Positions 1-7,753 of a DNA stretch of 28,869 nt are shown piece by piece. Source of the stretch: Lustribacter sp049512335 (GTDB taxonomy: Bacteria > Vulcanimicrobiota > Vulcanimicrobiia > Vulcanimicrobiales > Vulcanimicrobiaceae); assembly GCA_049512335.1 (NCBI GenBank), contig JBEKXE010000048.1, positions 1-28,869 of the forward strand, given 5' to 3'. The notes below the pieces were generated by a model. That model saw nothing but the letters and a program-made list of their open reading frames with translations, was not told the DNA's origin and ran no database searches. Each line of letters begins with the position of its first letter. The first letter of the stretch is position 1. A program made the position numbers and the translations under genes.

Positions 1-105
1 ATCGCAGCTGTGATGCGGCGCCTCTTGGTCATCGCCTACGGCGTGCTGAAGTCCGGTCGTCCCTTCGATCCTACGCTGGCTCTTGACGGCCAACACGGAA
101 TCTAA
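1..105 (+). mobile_element. IS110-family transposase, C-terminal fragment
   Basis: The reading frame is open from the first base and stops with TAA at 103-105, giving 34 residues. The segment AVMRRLLVIAYGVLKSGRPF followed by DP is the typical C-terminus of IS110/IS116/IS902 transposases (DEDD plus Transposase_20 type), so this is most likely the end of such an enzyme whose body lies left of the window. The stop codon directly abuts the stop codon of the convergent gene at 106-1053, leaving no room for the non-coding right end that IS110 elements usually carry. Either the element is truncated or it inserted exactly at that gene's end. The family call rests on one short motif. Confidence 0.7.
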
Positions 106-1053
106 CTAGGCCGGCTTGTAGATGAGATCGGCGGCCGGCACGGGGCGCGCGAGGCCGCCATACTTTGCAGCCATGTCGAGGTAGACTTGGATGTCCGTGG
201 CGCGGAGCTGATCCGCCCACGTGCAGCGTGTCATCGCGAGCGCGATCGCGATATCCAGTTTTGAATATTTCGAAAGAATCGCCGCGGTTTCGGACTTGTG
301 GCCGTTGGCCCAATGCTGCGTCTCGTAGATCACGCGGATGAAGCGGTTGATGTGGTCGGGATGCTTGTCGGCAAAATCGCGCGTCGTGAACCAGCACGAG
401 ACGAGATAGGGTGCGCCGACGATCGCGTCGAGGGCGGTGACGACATGGATGTTGTACTGGCGCAGTGCGACCGTAAATGCGGGCTCGACGAGCAGTGCCG
501 CATCGACCGTGCCGTGATCGAGCGCGGAACCCATCTCCGAGAACGGGACCTCGGCCAGCTTCACTTTGGAGAAGTCGGCGCCGTTCTGCGCCAGCCAGGC
601 GTGGAGTTGGAAATCCGCGCCGACGCCCAGGGCGTTGATCGCGATGACGTGTCCTTCGAAGTCCTTCGGCGTCTTGAGCGTTGACGTTTTTGCCGTGCAC
701 AGACGCAGTGCGGGCACCGTCGGGAGCGACATCGCGCCCGCGGCGACGATCACGAACGGAAGATCATGCAGGTGCGCGCTGGCTAACGTGACGGGCACGG
801 CCACGCCGACGTCGACCGCCCCGGAAACCACGGCCGCCGCGATCGCGGCTCCGTTCGCCATCGTTTGCAGATCGACGTTCAAACCGGACCGGGCGAAAAA
901 ACCCTCGTCTTGCGCGTAGTACGGCGCGGCGTACGTGTCGTTCGCGTTCGCGCCGATCCGCAGATTCAACACCGGGGTCTGCGCGAGCCCACTTCGTGGC
1001 AGACCCCCGGCGCTCAGGGCTGACAAGGATGCGATGAACGACGAGCGATTCAT
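106..1053 (-). CDS. ABC transporter substrate-binding protein (NMT1/SsuA-like)
   Basis: The 315-residue protein has an N-terminal export signal ending near GLAQ and then an NMT1/THI5/SsuA-type periplasmic binding fold. Visible hallmarks are YYAQDEGFFARSGLNVDLQ (about residues 45-63), the ANGAAIAAAVVSGAVDVG stretch that usually contacts ligand, and the later FADKHPDHINRFIRVIYETQ helix. Such proteins capture small organic ligands (sulfonates, taurine, pyrimidine precursors, aromatic acids) for an ABC importer; the ligand cannot be read here. It is the last gene of a minus-strand operon, 14 bases after the Rieske gene, so an aromatic acid is a reasonable guess. It closely matches the protein at 7750-8703, with roughly two thirds of residues identical by eye. 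No strong ribosome-binding site precedes the ATG. No permease or ATPase gene is nearby. Confidence 0.88.
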   Translation of the reverse strand: MNRSSFIASLSALSAGGLPRSGLAQTPVLNLRIGANANDTYAAPYYAQDEGFFARSGLNVDLQTMANGAAIAAAVVSGAVDVGVAVPVTLASAHLHDLPFVIVAAGAMSLPTVPALRLCTAKTSTLKTPKDFEGHVIAINALGVGADFQLHAWLAQNGADFSKVKLAEVPFSEMGSALDHGTVDAALLVEPAFTVALRQYNIHVVTALDAIVGAPYLVSCWFTTRDFADKHPDHINRFIRVIYETQHWANGHKSETAAILSKYSKLDIAIALAMTRCTWADQLRATDIQVYLDMAAKYGGLARPVPAADLIYKPA

Positions 1054-1067
1054 GCGCGCGAACGGCC

Positions 1068-2336
1068 CTAGCCGACCAGTTCGCCTTGCCAGGCGCTGCC
1101 TTTGGGGATCATGCGCTCTTCGGCGTGCAGCGTTTCGTACGTCACCGGTTCGGCGAGGCCGACCGGCGGGGCGCCGCGCATGAAGCGTTGCAAGCCGTCG
1201 AGCATGATGCGCCGCATGCGAATCACGGCCGTGTCGCTCGCGCCGAGGTGTTCCTTGGTGCGGTCGTAGAGCGGCCCCATGCTTTCCTGTACCGCGATGT
1301 CCTCGTTGTTGACGCCGTGGATCCCGGTGAAGTCCCCGGCCTGCATGGCCGCGCGGTCTTGCTGCCAGTTATTCTCACGCGTACGGGTCTTCCGGTAGTC
1401 GTTATCCAAGTCGATGCCGATTTGCATGCCTGCGCGCTTCAGCCGCGCCTGGCGCGCACGCTCGTCGATCGGTCCATCGAGCTTCGCTTGGGCGAACAAG
1501 AAGGTCGTGTGCTCGTCGTCGATCGGGATGAAGGCCTGCATGTACTGCCAGCCGACCGGATTCGGGAAGAAGGCAAAGAACGGCGCGATGAACAGCGACA
1601 CGCGAACGTAATCGCGCGTGTCGGCGTCGACGAGGGGGCGGCGAATCGCGGCGTAGCGGAAGCCGTAAGATGTGCTCTCGCATTCGATGCGCGGCGCGGG
1701 GTCGGCGGACGGGCGCAAGGACGCACCGTCGTCGTTGCCCACCGTCGCATCGCCGACCGCCGCCGGTTTGATGCCGTTCGTGTGGAGAATGTTCGAATGC
1801 GCCGTGTCGATCACGCCTTCGAGACCTTGCACCCAGTTGCAGGTTTCGCGAACCTTCACGAACATGCGCTGTTCGGCCGGCAGCGACATCCAGCCGAAGT
1901 GCATGCGCGGGGGGTCCGTGCCCGGCGGACCGAGGTACGCCCAGACGATGCCGCCGTCTTCGTAGCACGGATACGACTGCGCGCGTACGCGGTCGGCAAA
2001 GCGGTGCTCGGGCGGCTCGGCCGGCGTTTCGAGGACGCGGCCGTCGGCGGCGACCCGCCAGCCGTGGTAGATGCACGTCAGCGCGCAGTTTTCGTTGCGG
2101 GCCAGGACCAGCGACGCGCCGCGATGGGGGCAGTGTTCGTCGAGCACGCCGACCGTGCCGTCGGCAGCGCGAAACGCAACCAAGTCCTCACCGAAAAGCC
2201 GCGTGCGCCGCGGGGCACCGCCGGCTTCCAGCTCGGTGCTCAGCGCCGCCGGAATCCAGTAGCGCCGCAGCATCCGCCCCATCGGCGCATCGCCCTCGAC
2301 CCGGCACAGGAGTTCGTTCTCTTCGCGCGTCAGCAT
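1068..2336 (-). CDS. Rieske oxygenase alpha subunit (phthalate 4,5-dioxygenase-like)
   Basis: This 422-residue protein has the layout of single-component-type ring-hydroxylating oxygenase alpha subunits related to phthalate 4,5-dioxygenase and vanillate demethylase. The N-terminus MLTREENELLCRVEGDAPMG leads into RRYWIPA. The Rieske [2Fe-2S] ligands are C69-x-H71 and C88-x2-H91 (CIYHGW). The catalytic mononuclear-iron motif is IDTAHSNILH with H180 and H185, and a C-terminal ESMGPLYDRTKEHLG segment closes the active-site side. All key ligands are present, so it should be active with an unlinked reductase, which is not in the window. AGGAGA lies 9 bases before the ATG. It sits between two binding-protein genes, 22 bases after one and 14 before the other, which suggests uptake and first-step oxidation of the same aromatic compound. 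The substrate is unknown. Confidence 0.93.
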   Translation of the reverse strand: MLTREENELLCRVEGDAPMGRMLRRYWIPAALSTELEAGGAPRRTRLFGEDLVAFRAADGTVGVLDEHCPHRGASLVLARNENCALTCIYHGWRVAADGRVLETPAEPPEHRFADRVRAQSYPCYEDGGIVWAYLGPPGTDPPRMHFGWMSLPAEQRMFVKVRETCNWVQGLEGVIDTAHSNILHTNGIKPAAVGDATVGNDDGASLRPSADPAPRIECESTSYGFRYAAIRRPLVDADTRDYVRVSLFIAPFFAFFPNPVGWQYMQAFIPIDDEHTTFLFAQAKLDGPIDERARQARLKRAGMQIGIDLDNDYRKTRTRENNWQQDRAAMQAGDFTGIHGVNNEDIAVQESMGPLYDRTKEHLGASDTAVIRMRRIMLDGLQRFMRGAPPVGLAEPVTYETLHAEERMIPKGSAWQGELVG

Positions 2337-2358
2337 CGGTGCGTTTCTCCTCGAGCTT

Positions 2359-3315
2359 CTACGGTTTGCTCGGCGTCGTGAGATCGGAGGCCGCCGGCGG
2401 CGACGTTAGCTTGCCGTATTTTTGCAGCAGGTCGATGACCGGCTGGACGACCTGCGGGCTGACGCCGGTGCTCGTTTCGTAGGACACGCGCGCCATCGTC
2501 GCGGCCGCTTCCGGGCTCGTTCCGGTATAGTGCGCGAGAATAGCGGCGGATTCTCGCTGGTGCGTATTCGCCCACCGCGCGCTGCGCTGCAGAACGGCAC
2601 CGAAGCGCTTGAGCGCTTCGGGATTGCGCCCGATCCACGGATCCATGGCGAACCAGCCCGCGAGCATGTACCGGTTCGACACGGCGTCGTTCACGATACC
2701 CAGGTCTCGCGTACCGGTCAGTGCGCTCAAGTAGGGCTCGATCGAGCAGCCGGCGCTCACCCGGCCTGCCTGCAGCGCTGCTCCCATCGCCGAATAGGGC
2801 ATTTCGACGAACTGGATCGTGGCCGGATTGCCGCCGTTCTTGTCGATCCACGCCACCGTCGAATAGTAGCCGAGATCGTTGAGGCCGCCGACGGCGACGG
2901 TCTTGCCGTTAAGATCGGAAGCCGTACGGATCGGCGAGTCTTTCGCAACGACGAGAACGGTGGGAGCTTGAGGGTTCGGTCCACCTTGGTAGTACACCGC
3001 CGGCGCGATGAAGCGCACCGGGATGCCGCGCTGACGTGCCGCAATTACCGGCGCGGGGCTGCCGAAGCCGATATCGACGCTTCCCGCGGCCGCCGCCGCC
3101 AAGATCGCCGCGCCGTTGTTGAGGATCGTGAGCTTGACGTCGAGCCCGGCCGCCTTGAAGAAGCCTTGATCTTCGGCGTAATAGACTTCGGCTGCCGTGG
3201 CGATCGGCATCGCGCCGACCTCGATCGCAATTGTTGCCGGCGGTGTATCCGCCCGCGCGAGCCCGCCGCCGAGCACGAGCGCGGCGAAGAGAAGAAGCAA
3301 GGCCCGTGCGACCAT
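2359..3315 (-). CDS. ABC transporter substrate-binding protein (NMT1/SsuA-like)
   Basis: The start is placed at the ATG giving MVARALLLLFAALVLGGG, a clear signal peptide with likely cleavage after LARA; longer upstream reading overlaps the preceding gene. The mature protein follows the NMT1/SsuA pattern: AEVYYAEDQGFFKAAGLDVK, NNGAAILAAAAAGSVDIGFG, then DLNGKTVAVGGLNDLG. At 318 residues it is full length for the family. It is expected to bind a small organic ligand in the periplasm for ABC import, with ligand unknown. The start is only two bases from the stop of the methyltransferase/glycosyltransferase gene and the end is 22 bases before the Rieske gene, so it is probably co-transcribed and translationally coupled. 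It is more distant from the 106-1053 and 7750-8703 proteins than those are from each other. Confidence 0.87.
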   Translation of the reverse strand: MVARALLLLFAALVLGGGLARADTPPATIAIEVGAMPIATAAEVYYAEDQGFFKAAGLDVKLTILNNGAAILAAAAAGSVDIGFGSPAPVIAARQRGIPVRFIAPAVYYQGGPNPQAPTVLVVAKDSPIRTASDLNGKTVAVGGLNDLGYYSTVAWIDKNGGNPATIQFVEMPYSAMGAALQAGRVSAGCSIEPYLSALTGTRDLGIVNDAVSNRYMLAGWFAMDPWIGRNPEALKRFGAVLQRSARWANTHQRESAAILAHYTGTSPEAAATMARVSYETSTGVSPQVVQPVIDLLQKYGKLTSPPAASDLTTPSKP

Positions 3316-3317
3316 CG

Positions 3318-4706
3318 TCAACGCGCGGGGGCGCCGATGTCGCCGTGGAGCGTCGGAATGACCGGAACCGTCGGGTATTTCTCCCCGAGACGCACGGCGC
3401 TGGCGAAGAGGTCGGGCGGCGGTATCGAATCGCCGAACGAGTTGTGAAAGAGCGGGATGCGGACGATTTTGGCCATCGGCCGCCCGTGAACGGCCGCCGC
3501 GAGGCAGAGGTCCGTCGCCCACAGATGCCAGCCGAGTTCGCGGTCGAGGCGATGGCGGGTCGAGCGGTGCACGGCGACGGCGAACTCGTCGATCGAAATC
3601 CCGCGATCGCTGGCCGGAAAATCGAATCGATGCAGGCGATCGATGGCGAGCCCGGATTTACACGCTCGTGATTGCTCGTCGAGCGCAATGCCCGCAAACC
3701 CGATCAGCGTGTCCGCGGCTTCGTTCTCGGGAATCGACGCGAAGAGGCGCCTCAACGCATAGCCGCTGTTCTTCGGAAAATACACGTCCTGATGCGCGTA
3801 GATCACCCATGGCGATTCCGCTTGTTGCAGCCCGCGTTCGAACGCTTCGGCGGCTGAGGTTGCATCGCGGCACAGCACTACTTGCGGGTTGACTTCGGCC
3901 AGGCCGGGCGAGTGCAGCAGATTCGCCTGCAATTGATGGTCCCGGTTGACCGCAACGATCACCGTAAACGGCGGCCCACCGACCGGCTGCACGTCCGGCA
4001 CTTTCGTGCACTCGACGATCAGCTGATACATGTACATGTTCCCTTCGACCGTTTTCTTCGGGACCCCGAGGGTCGCGCCGGTGGCGATGAGAGCGTCCGC
4101 AAAGGCCAGATTCGGATGCGTGACCCAGTAGTGATCGGCAAGGTGCGGCATCCAGCCGCTATCCAAGAACATCTTGACGATCGACCCGGGCGAGAAGAAG
4201 CGTAAATGGGTCTTGTCGAGCAGGCCGTTCTCATCGTAGGTGATGTCGCCCGCCAGCATGCGTTCCAGAACCGTGATATGAGCCATGTTCGGAACGCAAC
4301 ACACCAGCCGGGCTTCGGCAGTCGAAACGTCTCGCAACCGCGAGAGCACACGCTCCGGCTCCTTCAGATGTTCGAGCAGATCGCCGATGACGATGGCGTC
4401 GTACTCCGAACCGACGCCGGCCAATGAATCGACATCGAGATCGAGCTTGAACGAACCGTCCAGAACGAGCGCCGCCGTCGCGACGGCATCGGCACTGACG
4501 TCGACGCCGTACCACCGGGCGCGAGGGTGCAGCTCTTTGTACCGGCGTCCCAGCCGGCCGTTCGCACAGCCGAGTTCCAGAACGTTGCCGACGTCCGGCA
4601 CGGCGTCGAGCAGCTTTTCATTCAGGCCGTCATAGTAGCCGTCCGGCGCGTTCATGGGCGGGGCCCCGAGTGAGAGACCATCTCGTGATAAATTCGGCAA
4701 TATCAT
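3318..4706 (-). CDS. Methyltransferase-glycosyltransferase fusion protein
   Basis: About 462 residues in two parts. The N-terminal half is a class I SAM-dependent methyltransferase (Methyltransf_23 type): VLELGCANGRLG is the SAM-binding motif I, followed by WYGVDVS, the acidic DAIVIGDLLEHL motif and CCVPNMAHI. The C-terminal half (from about residue 240) begins FTVIVAVNRD, contains WVIYAHQDVYFP and ends with a DLCLAAAVHGRP segment and IPLFHNSFG. This recalls the GT2-like family Glyco_tranf_2_5, with HQD as the possible DxD-like site. Such fusions usually act on surface or exopolysaccharide sugars. The ATG at 4706 follows GGGGG by 8 bases; the ATG at 4655 (N-terminus MNAPDGYYDG) is an alternative start. 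It leads the minus-strand operon that continues into a binding protein and a Rieske oxygenase, an odd functional neighbour. Confidence 0.8.
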   Translation of the reverse strand: MILPNLSRDGLSLGAPPMNAPDGYYDGLNEKLLDAVPDVGNVLELGCANGRLGRRYKELHPRARWYGVDVSADAVATAALVLDGSFKLDLDVDSLAGVGSEYDAIVIGDLLEHLKEPERVLSRLRDVSTAEARLVCCVPNMAHITVLERMLAGDITYDENGLLDKTHLRFFSPGSIVKMFLDSGWMPHLADHYWVTHPNLAFADALIATGATLGVPKKTVEGNMYMYQLIVECTKVPDVQPVGGPPFTVIVAVNRDHQLQANLLHSPGLAEVNPQVVLCRDATSAAEAFERGLQQAESPWVIYAHQDVYFPKNSGYALRRLFASIPENEAADTLIGFAGIALDEQSRACKSGLAIDRLHRFDFPASDRGISIDEFAVAVHRSTRHRLDRELGWHLWATDLCLAAAVHGRPMAKIVRIPLFHNSFGDSIPPPDLFASAVRLGEKYPTVPVIPTLHGDIGAPAR

Positions 4707-5043
4707 CGGGTTTGCCCCCACTGCCGGTGCGCTCCAGCGGCCGGCCGGACGAGCAGAAAAACCGGCCCAAACCTTATCCTAGGCATCCTCGCGCTGACCC
4801 GGTTCGTCGTTCGCACCGGCGGCGCGTCGATGCCGCAACCCTTCACCGCTGTCCGAACCTGCTGTTTAGTCTACTGACTAACCGAGCGGGGCCCAACCTT
4901 CCACCATGCTTGACCCGCGCCGCTGGGTATAAGCGTTTGCGGATTACGGAATCGTCCCGTAACGAACGACGTCGCGCACGACTGTGCGGCAATGCGTTGT
5001 CAGGACGCCTTCACGGATTCCGCACACACGCAAGGAGAACACA
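4707..5043. other. Divergent intergenic region upstream of hsp20
   Basis: About 340 bases separate the divergent methyltransferase and small heat-shock genes. I see no convincing ORF on either strand. It holds a 6-bp inverted repeat TTACGG-N7-CCGTAA at 4944-4962, about 80 bases before the hsp20 start, which could be an operator. It also has TTGACC and TATAAG elements near 4909-4935, but their spacing is too short for a normal sigma-70 promoter. There is no CIRCE element (TTAGCACTC-N9-GAGTGCTAA). Confidence 0.4.
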
Positions 5044-5556
5044 GTGGCTAATGAATCGATACGTCCGACAGATGCTGGCTCGAAGGCGCAAAACGTTCAA
5101 AACCGGCCGGCCGGAGGCTCGTTCAGGGATCTTCTCGGCTTTGATCCGTTGCGGGGCTTCCTTCCGGGATTGAGTCAGGCGCCAGGCACGTTCGGTGTCG
5201 AGATCAATCGAACGGAGGACGGCTATACGGTGGAAATTCCGGTGCCGGGCTTCCGTCCCGAGCAGATCGACGTGACGGTCCAAGAAGAGACCGTAATGGT
5301 GTCCGGAAAAAGCGATCGGCGGAACTTCACCCGTACGCTCATCCTCCCCGAGGACATCGATCCGGACGGCATTTCGGCGAACGTCGATCAGGGCATGTTG
5401 ACCCTGAACTTGCACCAGCGTCCGGAGCGGCAGCCACGGCGCATCACCGTTCAGTCCGTCTCGGCGAATACGATACCAACGATCAAAGGGTCATCGGAGC
5501 CTTCCGGCAAGGAAGGAAGCCAGCAATCGACGGCCCCAGCGGGCGCCGCGAGGTAA
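5044..5556 (+). CDS. Small heat-shock protein, Hsp20/alpha-crystallin family
   Basis: The GTG at 5044 is chosen because AAGGAG lies about 6 bases upstream and the product then starts MANESIRPTD. The 170-residue protein has a short disordered N-terminus, an FRDLLGFDPLRGFLPG segment, and an alpha-crystallin domain from about residue 55 (FGVEINRTEDGYTVEIPVPG) to the conserved A-x4-G-x-L signature (ANVDQGMLTL). A Pro/Ser/Gly/Ala-rich tail follows. These proteins form ATP-independent oligomeric chaperones that hold unfolding proteins in the cytoplasm. The gene is monocistronic: a perfect 17-bp hairpin lies just downstream and the next gene is convergent. The tail contains IPTI, not a clean I-x-I motif. 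Confidence 0.93.
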   Translation: MANESIRPTDAGSKAQNVQNRPAGGSFRDLLGFDPLRGFLPGLSQAPGTFGVEINRTEDGYTVEIPVPGFRPEQIDVTVQEETVMVSGKSDRRNFTRTLILPEDIDPDGISANVDQGMLTLNLHQRPERQPRRITVQSVSANTIPTIKGSSEPSGKEGSQQSTAPAGAAR

Positions 5557-5577
5557 AGCACGCCGGCCGCCGATGAG

Positions 5578-5617
5578 GGGCAACTCGCTCCGGTTTGGGG
5601 ACCGGAGCGAGTTGCCC
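5578..5617. terminator. Perfect 17-bp hairpin between convergent genes
   Basis: Arms 5578-5594 (GGGCAACTCGCTCCGGT) and 5601-5617 are exact reverse complements with a 6-base loop. It lies 21 bases after the hsp20 stop and 95 bases before the 3' end of the convergent luxR-type gene, so it probably ends transcription from the hsp20 side and may serve both. No T-tract follows on either strand, so termination would depend on stem strength. Confidence 0.72.
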
Positions 5618-5711
5618 AAACCACGCGAGAAGTTCCGATCAAGCGCCCCCCACAAAGTAGGCCGCGCTATCACCTTCCCAAATTGCGCGCGTCGTGTCGC
5701 CAGGCTGGCAT

Positions 5712-6392
5712 TTATTCTAGAAACACGCGTTTGAACAGTTGAGAACGCTTCTGTACGCCGACCTTGCGCATGATGTTTTGCACGTGATCGGTGACGGTCA
5801 GTGGTGAAATCAAGAGCGCAGCGGCGATATCTGCGTTGGACAATCCTTCGATCAGGTACGAGAGAACCTCGTGTTCGCGGGGCGTGAGACCAAAACGCTT
5901 CTGAGCTGCGAAGTAAGCTGCTTGTGGATTGATCGTGCGACCATAGACCAGCGAAGAGAGGTCGACGAGCGTGCAGAGGGCCAAATCGGTGCCACCAATG
6001 CGTGTGGCGCCGAGCGACAGCGCTATGCGATGTCCGTCCTTGTGGAAGTGCTCCATTCGATACGATCCAGCGCCCTGCTCGAAGACGCGGGCGGCGAAAG
6101 CGGCTGCGTGCGGTTTCCAATCCGCGGGGGTCAGGGCAAGCCAATTGACCCGCTTAGCGACCATATCTTCTCGCGTGAAGCCGTGCATCTCCAAGAGCGT
6201 ATCGTTCGCCTCGTGGACGTTCCCGGCTGTATCCGCAATCATCACGCCGTTGACGTTGGCCTCGATCAGCCGGTCGATTTGGCGGTCGCTTAGGTCGGGG
6301 GCAACGTGTTCAAAAACACTGGATCTATGAGTCGAGCGTTCGGACGAATTCTCGGCGGCCTTGGAGTCAGGCGCACGCATTATATCGTTCAT
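5712..6392 (-). CDS. PAS-LuxR transcriptional regulator
   Basis: The start at 6392 is favoured because GAGGA lies immediately upstream (GAGGAATTATG); the longer frame to 6503 has no such site. The 226-residue protein has a PAS domain at about residues 40-150 (LIEANVNGVMIADTAGNVHE, then LLEMHGFTREDMVAKRVNWL). A LuxR/GerE helix-turn-helix occupies about 165-222 (LTPREHEVLSYLIEGLSNAD, then TVTDHVQNIMRKVGV). It is likely a cytoplasmic sensor-regulator that reads a small ligand, redox state or partner through PAS. It has no receiver domain and no kinase gene next to it. Its target is not evident; the neighbours are hsp20 (convergent) and a tRNA. Confidence 0.9.
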   Translation of the reverse strand: MNDIMRAPDSKAAENSSERSTHRSSVFEHVAPDLSDRQIDRLIEANVNGVMIADTAGNVHEANDTLLEMHGFTREDMVAKRVNWLALTPADWKPHAAAFAARVFEQGAGSYRMEHFHKDGHRIALSLGATRIGGTDLALCTLVDLSSLVYGRTINPQAAYFAAQKRFGLTPREHEVLSYLIEGLSNADIAAALLISPLTVTDHVQNIMRKVGVQKRSQLFKRVFLE

Positions 6393-6540
6393 AATTCCTC
6401 GTACACCGTGCCGCGTGCCGATGGAAATTACATGAATCGCCCGGCGGGAGATCTTCATCCTTGCGGGACTTTGGTGCTGGAAGTGAACGTTGTGAACGGC
6501 CACAAGGTTCCCTCATGTGACCCGTGTGGCGTTGCAAACA

Positions 6541-6564
6541 AAAACCCCGTGGCTACGGGGTTTT
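6541..6564 (-). terminator. Intrinsic terminator of tRNA-Ile
   Basis: AAAACCCCGT (6541-6550) and ACGGGGTTTT (6555-6564) form a 10-bp stem with a 4-base loop. Read on the minus strand, the hairpin is followed by a T-rich stretch (TTTTTGTTTG), and it sits 2 bases past the tRNA 3' end. Confidence 0.85.
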
Positions 6565-6566
6565 GA

Positions 6567-6643
6567 TGGTGGGCCATCCTGGGTTCGAACCAGGGACCTC
6601 ATGCTTATCAAGCATGCGCTCTAACCAACTGAGCTAATGGCCC
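6567..6643 (-). tRNA. tRNA-Ile (GAT anticodon)
   Basis: The minus strand reads GGGCCAT-TA-GCTC-AGTTGGTTA-GAGC, an anticodon arm CATGC-TTGATAA-GCATG with anticodon GAT, a T arm CCTGG-TTCGAAC-CCAGG, and acceptor ATGGCCC-A with an encoded CCA. All four stems pair fully, giving 77 nt including CCA. It is an intact elongator tRNA decoding ATC/ATT and stands alone, without the 16S-23S spacer context where this isoacceptor is often found. Confidence 0.97.
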
Positions 6644-6772
6644 ACGCCTCGGCGGGGTACCCCCGCCTAGAACGACGCTGGTTAGCGTAGGCCTCGGGCG
6701 TCCCCTTGTCAACCGCATCGTCCGCTGCGCGGCCAAGGGGGCCGGTTCGCGGGACGGAAGTGCCCGCCACGC

Positions 6773-7753
6773 ATGAAGTCCTATTGGATCAAACCCCTGG
6801 GCAGCGGAACGGTGTTGGAAGAACGCGACGTTCCGGTTCCGGTTCCGGCGGCCGGACAGCTGCTCGTGCGCGTGCATGCCGCCGGGCTCAACCGCGGCGA
6901 GTTGATCACGCGGGGCGACCTGCACGGCGGCGACGCCGCGCGGCCGGCCGGCACCGAATCCGCCGGAGAAGTGGAGCGCGTCGGACCGGGCGTCACGGAC
7001 TTCGCCCCGGGCGAGCGGGTGATGGCGACCGGCCGCGGCTCGTTCGCGGAATACGTGCTCCTGGATGCGGGCTTGGCGATCCGCGTTCCGGACGCGCTGA
7101 CGTGGGAAGAAGCGGCCTGCACGCCGCTGGCGTTCCTCGTCGCACACGACATGTTGATCGGACAAGGGAACGTGAAAGCGGGCGAGTGGGTGCTCATCAC
7201 CGCGGCGTCGTCGGGCGTCGGCGTCGCGTCGATGCAAGCTGCCGGAGCGCTGGGTGCGCGCACGATCGGCACCTCCGGTTCGGCCGCCAAACTCGCGCGC
7301 TTGCGAGCGCTGGGCATGAACGTCGGTATCGAAACCCGCCTTCCCGATTTCTACGCCGCCGTCATGGAAACGACGGCGGGTAAGGGCGCGGACATCGCGA
7401 TCAACGGCGTCGGCGGCACCATGTTCGCGGAGTGTTTGCGGTCGCTCGCCTTCGAGGGGCGCCTAGCGACGGTCGGCTACGTCGACGGCAGCGTCGAGAG
7501 CACGATCGACCTCGCGACGCTGCATGCGAAACGTCTCAAGGTTTTCGGCGTTTCGGCGATCTTTCGCACGCGCGAACAGCGGCTGGCGAGCGTGCGGGGC
7601 TTCCAGGCCGACCTCTTGCCGTTCATCGCTTCGGGGCGCATCAAACCGGTCGTCGACCGGGTCTTCGACTATGCCGAACTTCCCGCCGCCAAGGCGTTCA
7701 TGGAGTCCAACGCGCAGGTCGGCAAGATCGCGGTGCGGATCACCGCGGGTTAG
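6773..7753 (+). CDS. Zinc-independent quinone oxidoreductase (MDR family)
   Basis: A 326-residue medium-chain dehydrogenase/reductase of the NADPH:quinone oxidoreductase type. The GroES-like N-terminal domain includes LLVRVHAAGLNRGELITRGD and GTESAGEVERVGPGV. The Rossmann nucleotide-binding motif is ITAASSGVGVASMQAA (about residues 142-157), and IKPVVDRVFDYAELPAAKAF near the end is typical of the family. The structural-zinc cysteines and the catalytic Cys/His zinc ligands of alcohol dehydrogenases are absent, so a zinc-free NAD(P)H-dependent quinone or enone reductase is expected. The substrate is unknown. The stop overlaps the stop of the convergent binding-protein gene by four bases (7750-7753). 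No strong ribosome-binding site is seen. Confidence 0.9.
   Translation: MKSYWIKPLGSGTVLEERDVPVPVPAAGQLLVRVHAAGLNRGELITRGDLHGGDAARPAGTESAGEVERVGPGVTDFAPGERVMATGRGSFAEYVLLDAGLAIRVPDALTWEEAACTPLAFLVAHDMLIGQGNVKAGEWVLITAASSGVGVASMQAAGALGARTIGTSGSAAKLARLRALGMNVGIETRLPDFYAAVMETTAGKGADIAINGVGGTMFAECLRSLAFEGRLATVGYVDGSVESTIDLATLHAKRLKVFGVSAIFRTREQRLASVRGFQADLLPFIASGRIKPVVDRVFDYAELPAAKAFMESNAQVGKIAVRITAG

Noticed and set aside
1086..2381. Long plus-strand frame opposite the Rieske gene
   Set aside because: It is the antisense shadow of a clear Rieske oxygenase; the product is Arg/His/Val-rich with no recognisable domain.
2422..3447. Long plus-strand frame opposite the binding-protein gene
   Set aside because: High-GC antisense shadow; the minus-strand product has a signal peptide and family motifs.
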